Shown piece by piece: positions 11,901 to 20,688 of a stretch of 64,000 bases of DNA. Below the pieces are notes generated by a model that saw only the letters and a program-made list of their open reading frames with translations, made no database searches and was not told the origin of the DNA. Within the stretch, counting starts at the first letter, position 1. The number at the start of each line of letters is the position of its first letter. Made by a program: the position numbers and the translations under genes. Location of the stretch: NCBI RefSeq assembly GCF_000313135.1, contig NW_004457442.1, positions 1,084,657 through 1,148,656 of the forward strand, given 5' to 3'. This DNA is from Acanthamoeba castellanii str. Neff (Eukaryota > Discosea > Longamoebia > Acanthamoebidae).

Positions 11901-14345
11901 AGATCCACTCATAGTACTGCCTCGCGTTGGCCTGTTTGTTACTTCCAGTGCCTGAGCTGCATGCAGACATGGATCATGACCGGCGACTGGATTCTGAGGA
12001 ATGCTGGCCTCTTCAAGACCGTCCTGTCCATCATCGAAAAGGTTCGTTTTTCGCACATTTGCACCACCGCCAGCAACATCAGCGCATGCAAGCTTCAAGT
12101 TCGAAACATGTGTGCTAATGGCCTGGTTACGTTTCGTTTACTGTTCACACAGTGCCGCGGAGATGTGAAGGGCTACCACGCTCCCACGTACAAGATCAAG
12201 GAGGCCGCCTCGAGCATGCTGTGGACCATCGTCAACCAGCACGGCCAGTTCCCTCCGCCCATCGGCCCCTCCAACTTCTCTTCCCTCCCCTCGGGTACCG
12301 AATACCCCCCCCCCTTTTCCCCCTTTCCCTCCCGCCCGATGACTGGACTTTGTCGGCTCACGGCGCCACGATCGTGTACGATACACCGCAGAGGCGGACC
12401 TGCTGACGCACAGCAAGCTGACGTCGAAGAACATCACGTGCTTCCTGTTCAACAAGACGTTGATGTCGGTGATCCGCGAGCCTCGCTCCTACGGGCGCAT
12501 CGCCGTCACCATCATTCTCCGCGGTTCGTCGACCCACCCAACTCACTAACTAACTGCATCTTCCCTACTGATTCTCTCTACTCACACAATTCCTTCTTTT
12601 TCTTCCTTCTTTTCTTTCTTTTCTTCAACTTTCACCACCGCGCACGCCAACAGACCTCTCCGGCAAGTTCGTGTGGAACGCCAACCTCAACTACTTCCCC
12701 TGCGTGCCGGAGCACATCTCAGGTTCTTCGTCCCTCTCCTCACTCCCTCGCTCGCTGCGCTGGCCGTACCGTAACTAAGTTCGTTTCAAAACCGTTGCCC
12801 CGCAAATTTGGCAGAACCCGGCGTCAAGCCTCCGGAGAAGGACCCGCTCGAGGCCCTGCCGGCTCCCGAGTACGACACCACCCGCGCCTCGGTTTTGTTT
12901 TTGTTTTTGTTTTTATTCATTATTCATTATTCATTATAATTGACATTCCATTCCATCACGGCAGCCCGGTGGAGTACCTGGACGAACTGATGGCGTACCT
13001 CACGGAGGAGGAGCGGAAGAAGCAGGACGCCGTGCTCAGCCTCGCGATCCAGCGCGTCAAGGAGGAGGCGGCCCACCTCCGCAAGACCTCGTTCGGCCAC
13101 ACGGACAACACCGTGCACAGGCCGCGCCTGCCGCCGCAGGACGTCGAGAGCGACACCACCGCCTCGCGACTCCTGCTCGCCCACGGTATATACCGCTGCT
13201 GCCACTTCTGCCACTCCCCCGCCCTCGTGTGTGTTCTCTGCTAATGTGAGTGCGTGTCGCACGATGTGATCAGTGGGTCTGCTGTCGATGGAGAACCGCG
13301 GCGCGTTCTCGCTGCTGCAGTCCGACGCGTCGAAGCCCTTCAATTTCCTCCAAAACTTCAAGAACATCGACTCCACGGCCGAGTACGCCTCTTCTCTCTT
13401 CTCAACGATGCTACTTTCGCTCACCCGAGTGTGTTGTGTTGTGTTGTGTTGTGTTGTGTGTGTGTGTGTGTGTGTGTGTGTCTTTCGTGCCCACCGACAG
13501 GCGCGAGTGCCTGCAGATCGGCGTGATCTACGTGCCTAAGGGCGGCATGTCCATGCAGCAGATCTTCGACAACGAAAAGGGCTCGCAGGACTACTTCGAC
13601 TTCCTCTCCTCCCTCGGCTGGGCGGTACGCACCGTCCCCTCCATGCGCGCACAAACTCATTGGCTGTTCTAATCAATTCCTTTCATTCCCAATTTTACAG
13701 GTCGACCTCAACACCCACACCGGCTTCACCGGCGGGCTCGACCCCAAGGCCACCGGTACANNNNNNNNNNNNNNNNNNNNNTGATTTTGTATTGTAACAC
13801 ACGTATATATCGATGCTATCGCTGCAGGTGACCTGACGCCCTACTACGCGGATCTGTACACGGAGGTGATCTTCCACGTCTCGACCATGATGCCCGACCG
13901 TGGCGGTACGCAGGTGCACAAGCGTCGCCTCGTACTGAGCGACCGCGTCCTCATCTCTTGGGTCGAGGACGTCGCCGAATACAGCATCGATCTGCTCGAG
14001 GTCTGTACCGCACACACACGCACACGCACTTCGCTCTTTGGTGATTTCGGCTCACCGGGACCGTCGTCGCGTTTTCTTCCTCTTTTTCTTTGTGTACACA
14101 GGAGTGCAAGGCGGCGGTGAACATCGTGATCAACCCGTTGCCGTCGGGTCTTTACCGGGTGCGTATCATCAACAAGCACGGCAAGGTGCGCGATGTGGGT
14201 CCGCTCGTGGACGAGATGATCGTCAGCAAGCACATCCTGTCCTTCCTCGTCCGCCTGGTACTATCCTCCTCCACACGGCCTACACACAACACGTGTGCAC
14301 ACACACACACACACACACACTCGCACGCACGCACGCGCACACACA

Positions 14346-14376
<31 letters not shown>

Positions 14377-14608
14377 CACCACACGTGCACTTTCAACGTT
14401 GGAGTTAGTGCTGATGACGGTGGATACTCACGCTCGGCGACGTAAGACGTCAATCAACGCAAGCCGCGCCGTGGCCTGGCAGGACAAGGAGGCCATCCAG
14501 CCGCTGGTCATGCGCAAGCAGCAGATCGACGACTTTGTCCGCAAGCACAAGATCGACGTCTCCCTCTCCAAGTTCTACGCCTCCCAGTTCTCCATGGCCA
14601 AGAGCTGA
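8956..14608 (+). CDS. RALGAPB: RalGAP beta subunit-like protein (non-catalytic Rap-GAP fold)
   Basis: A large multi-exon gene starting MDAESSVFMQFPEETRKVLA; about 20 exons recognised, the second-exon boundary near 9066 is uncertain. The long N-terminal part is helical and HEAT-like (e.g. GDLETIPIPANYLEAIKGVG, EKALSTEHPLLVSTVILHST). The C-terminal third is a Rap/Ran-GAP-type domain: QIGVIYVPKGGMSMQQIF, DYFDFLSSLGWAVDLNTHTG, YYADLYTEVIFHVSTMM, then INPLPSGLYRVRI and PLVDEMIVSKHILSFLVR. The end (MRKQQIDDFVRK ... LSKFYASQF) matches the human RALGAPB end from memory better than the alpha subunits. The catalytic asparagine-thumb segment (HxGND in active GAPs) reads RLVLSDRVLISW here, so the subunit is probably structural and partners a catalytic alpha subunit to control Ral. 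21 Ns at 13761 lie in an intron. Confidence 0.85.
13430..13482. repeat. Intronic TGTGT/TG microsatellite
   Basis: A pentameric GTGTT run passes into a perfect TG run inside a RalGAP beta intron, just upstream of the ACCGACAG acceptor. Confidence 0.85.
13761..13781. other. Assembly gap (21 Ns)
   Basis: A run of 21 ambiguous bases directly follows a splice donor (CACCG then GTACA) in the RalGAP beta-like gene. The next exon begins after the CTGCAG near 13827 and the frame is preserved. The gap therefore affects intron sequence only. Confidence 0.97.
14297..14382. repeat. Intronic CA microsatellite
   Basis: Interrupted CA tract inside the last RalGAP beta intron. It generates spurious His/Thr open frames. 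Confidence 0.85.
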
Positions 14609-14945
14609 GCGCCGCAAACCCTCCCACAACAAAGCTGTTTCGGATTCCATCACGCGATTGTGTGTTCCTCCCTTTATAGCAGGACCTCCCACTGCCCGTG
14701 CCCAACTCACAGCCAAAAGCACATCATCACCTCCACCTGGTGCGCCATCGCCCGGCACCGAGGGTTCGGCATTCACCCGGACCGCACAGCCGTAAATTGG
14801 AAATCGATTTCTTGGGGCTGCTTGAACAGATCGAGAGCTTATCACCCAAAGACGCGCACTGTTAGAGCCGTGCGACAAGATTATGAAATTAAACGATATT
14901 GTATTGACAAGGTGAGATCAGATCGCCTCGGTAGAAGAAGCCTCA
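14609..14945. other. Convergent intergenic region, 337 bp
   Basis: Lies between the convergent stops of RalGAP beta and lipase copy 1. The part right of about 14815 is degenerate sequence shared with the flank after lipase copy 2 (57849-57980), so it marks the decaying outer end of the duplication. No gene seen. Confidence 0.6.
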
Positions 14946-16420
14946 TCAGATGAGGCGAAGAATGCGGCGGCAGGTGAAGATGAAGGCGCGGCGAGAACCC
15001 ACGGCGTACGTGGGGAAGAAGGCGGCCGCCAACAAGCCACCCGTGTAGCCGTCCATGAGATGGTGCCAGGCGGCGGCGGGCTTCTCCACGCGAAGATTGA
15101 GGCCCACATGCTTGAAGCCCAAAGATCCGAGATTCACCATGGTGACCGGATCGACGTCGTTCTCCGCCACGCGAAGCGTTCGTGCCCCGAGGCCGAGCTT
15201 GTTGAAGAACGCCGCTCCGGCGTGCGTGAACACTCGAGGCGAGCCGAAGGTGACCAAGCGAATCTGGTCCACGGCCGCCACGAGCTGCGCCATCTGGAGG
15301 GCCGCCAGCGTGGCCTGCGCCGCTCCGAGGCTGTGGCCGGTGACCGTCACGTCGAGCTCCGCGATGGAGAGGCCCTGGCTCGCAGCGTGGGTCTCGATGG
15401 TGGCGCGCACGTGGGGCCAGGTGCTTCGGAAGGCGGCGAGGAAGCCCGAATGGACGCGCCCGCCCTCGGGCAGAAGCTCGGGGCAGGCGGCGGGCCAGGG
15501 GGTGAAGTCCGTGGCGAAGTCCGTTGCGGTATCGGTGCCCTTGTAGGTGATGACGACGCGCGAGCCCTGGGCACGCACGTAGGCCGTTGAAAGGTCGGTC
15601 TCGAAGCGGCTCACGGTGAAGCTCGGGTCAGCGTTGCAATTGTCGGCCAGGGGGAAGTAGGCGAGGGTCGAATAGTTGGCCATCACGAGGGCCTCCTCCT
15701 TCGAGAAGAAGGCGATATCTTCTTCTTCGGCTTCGTCTTCGTGCTGCTCGGCGAGGAGGCAGAAGTCGTCTTCTTCGGTGATGGTCGAGGAGGTTGTCGT
15801 GATATCGTCGTTCTCAAAAGAAAAGAAGTCTGAAACGTTCAACGAGGGAGTGGTGCATGACTTCGTCGTCGTAGTAGTAGTAGTAGTTTTAGTAGTGGGG
15901 ATGGTGGTGGTGGGGCGAGAAGCAGTTGTGATAGTAGTGGTGGTCGAGGTGGGAGCTGAGGCAGCGGTTGAGAAGAGGCGGCCGAGTGTGCGTACGAGAA
16001 AGCTCATGGTGATGTTAGCCGCTGTGGGGGTGGTAGCTGTAGTGATGTTCGACTTGTTGTGGTGCTGGCGAGGTGGTTGTTGAGAATGGTCTTTCTTCGT
16101 CGGTTGGAACTTATGTAGGCGCCTTGCGCCACGAGTGCGGAGTACGCAACGCTTTTGAGTGGGCGACAGAGCTCCGAATTGGTTAAAACGACACCCGGAA
16201 AAAGCCCTTTATTTGTTGGACACGTCAGCATCTCAGAATCCCATGGCCAAGTAAGGAATGACTGTTCAAGAAAGGAAAGCCAACAGGGCCGCGTCAGGCC
16301 AGGTCAGGCAGACAGCCGCTCCCGCCGAAAAGGCTGGCTTCCTGCAGGAAAGCTGCTCGTCCATGCGACTGTCCAGCAGGAAAGCTGCTCGTCCAGGCGA
16401 GCGCGTGGTGTTGGACGATG
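14815..16420 (-). repeat. Inverted duplication, arm 1 (lipase gene plus flanks)
   Basis: The reverse complement matches 56395-57980: the whole lipase reading frame, about 400 bp upstream of its ATG, and a decaying stretch past the stop. Shared upstream landmarks are the TACATAAG box beside GGCGCAAGGCGCC, and a doubled GGACGAGC(A/T)GCTTTCCTG element. The homology stops abruptly near 16420, about 70 bp from the universal stress protein stop codon. The arm has a small internal duplication near 16305 that arm 2 lacks. Confidence 0.9.
14946..16007 (-). CDS. Class-3 lipase-like alpha/beta hydrolase, copy 1
   Basis: 353 residues, intronless. An N-terminal Thr-rich low-complexity stretch (about residues 20-55) and an acidic stretch precede the catalytic domain. 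The nucleophile elbow is VTVTGHSLGAAQATLAAL (Ser of GHSLG, about residue 228). An upstream strand VVITYKGTDTATDF carries the oxyanion-type segment seen in Lipase_3 proteins. A later VDPVTMV and the HVGL near the end give candidate Asp and His of the triad. It may hydrolyse triacylglycerol or other esters; the substrate is unknown. MSFLVRTLGRLFSTAASA could be a mitochondrial presequence or weak signal, not decided. Only a handful of residues differ from copy 2, and the Thr run is five residues longer. An intronless gene in an intron-rich region suggests retroposition or transfer, followed by duplication. Confidence 0.85.
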   Translation of the reverse strand: MSFLVRTLGRLFSTAASAPTSTTTTITTASRPTTTIPTTKTTTTTTTTKSCTTPSLNVSDFFSFENDDITTTSSTITEEDDFCLLAEQHEDEAEEEDIAFFSKEEALVMANYSTLAYFPLADNCNADPSFTVSRFETDLSTAYVRAQGSRVVITYKGTDTATDFATDFTPWPAACPELLPEGGRVHSGFLAAFRSTWPHVRATIETHAASQGLSIAELDVTVTGHSLGAAQATLAALQMAQLVAAVDQIRLVTFGSPRVFTHAGAAFFNKLGLGARTLRVAENDVDPVTMVNLGSLGFKHVGLNLRVEKPAAAWHHLMDGYTGGLLAAAFFPTYAVGSRRAFIFTCRRILRLI

Positions 16421-16492
16421 AGATGGTTTGGTGTTTTGAAAAGTGGAAGAGTGCAATTCGTTTACCTTGCTCGTTCTTCCTTCAGCTTCTAG
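16008..16492. other. Upstream region of lipase copy 1
   Basis: Mostly duplicated sequence (to about 16420) carrying the presumed lipase promoter: a TATA-like CTTATGTA (complement TACATAAG) near 16110, and two copies of CAGGAAAGCTGCTCGTCCA about 30 bp apart near 16343 and 16377. The remaining ~70 bp is the 3' flank of the universal stress protein gene. Confidence 0.6.
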
Positions 16493-17647
16493 CTACAGGC
16501 GGTGGGACGGGTCGGGTTGGATTTCGCGCTCCGGCTCGGGCGCGTCCCTGGCGATCACCACGGTCGAGTGGCACTGGTGGAGCAGCGCCGTGCTCACCGA
16601 CCCCAACATCCACCTGTCCACGGACGTTGGTGGGTGTTTCGACGCCACGACACGCACGATCACAGTACATAGAGAAAGGTGCACCGGGCGCACCTTTGCA
16701 TGGGACCCAGGCCGCGCGAGCCGGCAACCACGGTGTGTGCTCCGTTGACATCCGCCGCGCGGCAGATCTGGCCTGCTAAGTCGCCCGAGCCCCAGTACTC
16801 CAGCCGCTCAAAGTAACATTCCCTCTGCACACATTGGGGTGTAAGCCGGTGCGAAACACAAACCTTTTTCCAGGCGAAGACAATGGGTGTGAAGAGAAGA
16901 GTGAACAGGAAGGGAGGGCTTGTTGTTTAATTGTTGGAACCGCTCAGCCCCTCGGAATAGAGGGACGAGCAGGCCACCACTTTAAGTGATGTAGACTATG
17001 AACCGGAGATGAAATTCTACGGTGATTCAGTATCTCACCCGCCCTGCCCACCACCTCTTCAATCCTCCCCTCTCGCCTCCCATTGTGGGACACTCACTCC
17101 CGTTTTGCTGAAGCGTGGCGGAAAAGAATGAAGGAGAAAAAAGAACGAAGACGAAAGAAAAGAGGAAAGGGTTTACCCCGGCATCCTCGCAGCGGTGGGC
17201 GTAGTGCTGGGCCAGTGTGCGGGCCTTGCGGCGTTGCTTGCGTCGCTGTTCGTCGGCGGACCGGCGTTCGAGGAGGGTGACCTCCAGGCCGGGCATGGGC
17301 ACCTTGCGCGTCCCGTAGACCAGCAGCAGGCGGTCGTGCCGCGGCAGCGAGCGCACGGCCCACGAGAAGGCCCGGTCGCTGTTCGGGCTGCCGTCGATCG
17401 CCACCACATGCGTCACCGGCACCAGTTCCGACTTGAGCCGGTCCAGCGTCCGCTCCCAGTGCTTCTCGGCCGCTCGGCGCTCCGCCTCGTCTTCGTCCTC
17501 TTCATCCCTGTCGAGTGGCCGTTCGATCGGGCGCCCGTGAGACGAGGTCAAGGGGATGATACCAGATGATTCATTCTCCTCCTCCTTTCGGCGCCTTTCG
17601 ACCCCCCGTTCTTCTTCTTCTTCTTCTTTAGGTTCATTTGTGGCCAT
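16493..17647 (-). CDS. Universal stress protein (UspA fold)
   Basis: 240 residues; complement exons 17647-17177, 16824-16694, 16613-16493 (lengths sum to whole codons). The first ~55 residues are highly charged (EEEEEE and KEEEN tracts). The Usp domain then starts VTHVVAIDGSPNSDRAFSWA. The two small 3' exons supply GDLAGQICRAADVNGAHTVV and the nucleotide-binding loop GSRGLGPMQRWMLGS, which fits G-2x-G-9x-G-S/T exactly, so an ATP-binding Usp is expected. The end is CHSTVVIARDAPEPEREIQ. The short exons are easily missed; an open frame reading through the first intron would give a false, truncated C terminus. A stress-response role is by family only. Confidence 0.85.
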
Positions 17648-18237
17648 GCTGTTGATGATGATGATGGTGTATATTGGTGGTTTAGTCTGGAGTGTTGGCA
17701 CACAAAGTCCAACGAGTAGCGATTCAGGATCAGTCGATCGGCCATGGCGCTCATGGGCGAGTTGGAGGATAGTGGTCGGCAACTCGGGGGAAGTGGCGCC
17801 GGCTTTCTGGCATCTTGCCGCACACGGCACCAGTGGTCGAAAAGCCCCCACAACCGTTCAGTCTTTCGTCCAAATTTAGGACTCATTCAGTTAAGCGACA
17901 TACACACCTCTCGCCCCGCTTGAGTGAAGAGGCAATCGCCCCAAGGAGAGAACGCCGCGTTGTGTGCAAAATTGAAAGCCACGTGTGCCACCCAAAAGAT
18001 TAAAGGCATTTTCGCCTCTATTTTCCCTCTGGTTTCTTTCCTTCTTTTTGTGGTGGCGGGGTATCTGTTCCGCGAAGACCACAAAATAAAACCAGAACGT
18101 CCGGGCAGCTGACGCACTCCTCGACTCGAAACACACCAGTTTGACCCGCAGCAGCTCCACCTCGACTGCCGCCGCTTGTCCAACAACACAGGCGCCCAAC
18201 ACCCGTGTTAACACATACATATCACACATCTCAGAAG
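17648..18237. other. Divergent intergenic region, 590 bp
   Basis: Separates the divergent universal stress protein and vault-repeat genes, so it should contain both promoters. Short open frames on both strands show no family pattern and are discarded. Confidence 0.45.
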
Positions 18238-20532
18238 ATGAAGAACAGGAACACTTCAGGTGGAAGGAAGGGTGCGTAGCGACTCACTTGCCTGTTCGTA
18301 AGCACCCCCTTGAATGGTAAAACCTGACATTCTTCTTCCTTCTAGACAGGGCGCAGGAGGCCATCGAGTCGTTCAGCGCCATCGTCGAGGACTCCAACAG
18401 CAGCCCCAAGTTCGCACCTGCCTCTTTTCTTCACTTCAGCCCAATTTTTTCCAATTATTTTTCTATTTAAGCATAAATTAAATTTTAACTCAAATTATTT
18501 TATATTTAACTTAGATCTATCCCTAACAAATTGTATTTCTGTATTTCTGATTATAATTAAAATGTACAGGTTTCAATATGAGATCATTCGCGTGCCGCCT
18601 TACCACTACATTCACGTGCTGGACAACAACGCCAACGTGGTGCGCGTGGTCGAAGGACCCTCGCGCTACACCTGCCTCGGTCACGAGAAGGTCATCCTCG
18701 GCCCCGAGCCCATGTACGCGCCCTCTCCTCGAGGCCTTCTCTTCTCTTCTCTTCTCTTCTCTTCTCTTCTCGTGTCTCCTTAGTCTCATAGTCATCTCAT
18801 CTCATGCGTGTCTGTGTGCAGGATCGTGGTGCCACCTCGACACTATGCCACCATCGAAAACCCCGTCCTCAAGGATGGTGCGACAACACACGCACACACA
18901 CTGTCGCACACGCACGCGCACAACCGCACACACACGACCGCACACGACAATTGCGAGGCGGACGACTAACGTGGTGTGTGGGCGTCTGGTGGTGTAGCGG
19001 AGGGCAAGATTGTGCTGGACAAGCACAAGCAGGCCAAGCTGCGCCACGGCGAACTGGAGATCCGGTTCGAGCGCGACCCGTTCCCGCTGTACCCCGGCGA
19101 GAAGCTCAGCGGCCCCGTCCAGCCGCTCGTCGTCGTCGCCGAAAACACCGCCCTCCGCCTCAAGGCCTGTACGCTCCCTCGCCCTCTCGCGCGTGTGCCG
19201 TTGTGTGTGCGGTCGTGTGTGTGCGTGTGCGGTTGTGTGCGTGTCGTGCGCTTACAGTGTCGTGGTTGGCGCGACAGTGTGCGACTTTGACGAGGCCAAG
19301 GCGGAGGAGAAGGGCAAGGAGAAGGGCAAGGGCCACCACGGCCGGCGAGTGGCGGGCGAGGAGTGGCTCTTCGCCGGGCCGCACACGTACTTCCCGCGGG
19401 TCGAGGTGGCGGTGATGGAGGTGATCCACGCGGTGGTGCTCAAGCCCGACCAGGCCCTCCACCTCCGGGCCTACCGCGACTTTGTGGACCGGCAGGGCGT
19501 CGAGCGCAAGGCCGGCGAGGAGTGGCTGGTGCGCACGGCCGGCGCGTACCTGCCCGACGTCAACGAGAAGCTGGTGACCACCGTCTCGGGCTACATCCTG
19601 ACCAGCGACAAGGCCCTCCACCTACGCGCCCGCACCTCCTTCACCGACATGTACGCCGCGCCTCTTCGTTCTTTCTGTCGCTTTCGCTTTCGCTTTCGTT
19701 CTTGAGTCCAGCGAAATGCTCACCTGTGCGTGGCCGGGCAGGTATGGGAATGAGCGGAAGGCGGGAGAGGAGTGGCTGGTGACCAGCGAGCAGGGCGAGG
19801 TGCACATCCCCGACGTCTACGAGGAGGTGGTCGGCACTCGCTCTATCACGTCCCTCAGCAGTCGCCAGTACTGGTAAGAGCCCACACACCACACACCGAA
19901 CAAACAACACGACACGACACGCACACGACACACGCACCACACGCAACCGATGCTGATGACGTCTGCAATTTTGAATCGATGGACAGCATCATCGAGAATC
20001 CGGTGGTGGACGGAGCGTCGAAGCTGGGCGCTCGCGAGCTCAGGCGCGGTCCCCTCAACTTCTTCCTCAAGCCGGGAGAGACCATCCAAGCTGGCCACCT
20101 CAACGAAAGTATTTCTCCTCTCCGCGCCCACCACTTCGTGTTCTTCTGCTAACCACACACACAACACACACACAACACACAACAACAGTCTACCTGTTGA
20201 TGGCGGAGGACGGGCTGCTGATGCGAGCGCGCGAGGCCTTCGAGGACGTGACGGAGGACGACAACAAGGTCAAGCGCATCACCAGGCGGCGGGCCGGCGA
20301 CCGGTGGCTCGTGTGCGGTCCGCGCGAGTACATCCCGCCGCTCGAGGCCGAAGTCATCCAGCGCCAGCGGGCCGTCATCCAGCTCGAGGGCCTCAACCTC
20401 TACATCTTCAACATCGGCCCGATCATCGGCCTGGCCTTCCTCCTCCTCGTCCTGCTCTGGTTCGTGGGCCGCTCGCTTGGCGGCGGAAGCAGCGCCGCGC
20501 CGCCCACGATCCTCGACCAGCAGGAACTCTAA
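18238..20532 (+). CDS. Vault-repeat (MVP-like) protein with C-terminal membrane anchor
   Basis: 479 residues. Exons 18238-18271, 18346-18409, 18570-18713, 18822-18877, 18998-19168, 19278-19650, 19742-19873, 19987-20108, 20189-20532; lengths sum to whole codons. Residues about 34-430 follow the N-terminal half of major vault protein closely: IIRVPPYHYIHVLDNNANV, VPPRHYATIENPV, FERDPFPLYPGEKL, AGEEWLFAGPHTYFPR, AGEEWLVRTAGAYLPDV, ALHLRARTSF, LNFFLKPGETIQ. After AVIQLEGLNLY the similarity ends. A hydrophobic helix (IGPIIGLAFLLLVLLWFV, about residues 440-457) and a short polar tail close the protein. The shoulder, cap helix and cap ring of a roughly 850-residue MVP are absent, so a normal vault shell is unlikely. 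Possibly a membrane-tethered ring or barrel (inference). Confidence 0.88.
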
Positions 20533-20688
20533 ACACAACACAAACAACACGACACGACACGCACACACAACACACACGACACTTCACCTGTTCAATGTAC
20601 TTTTCTCTCGCCGCACGCACGGCGTGACAACAATGCCAGTTGGCCAACATGCAAACAACCACTGCGCGGGAGAGAAGGGAAGGGAAGG

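Noticed and set aside
14038..14445. His/Thr-rich frame (HTHTHT runs), and similar Cys/Val or His/Thr frames at 44086-44355 and 54607-54810
   Set aside because: Translations of CA/TG microsatellites inside introns.
16443..16748. Plus-strand 101-codon frame
   Set aside because: It is antisense to the two terminal exons of the universal stress protein, which have a clear family signature.
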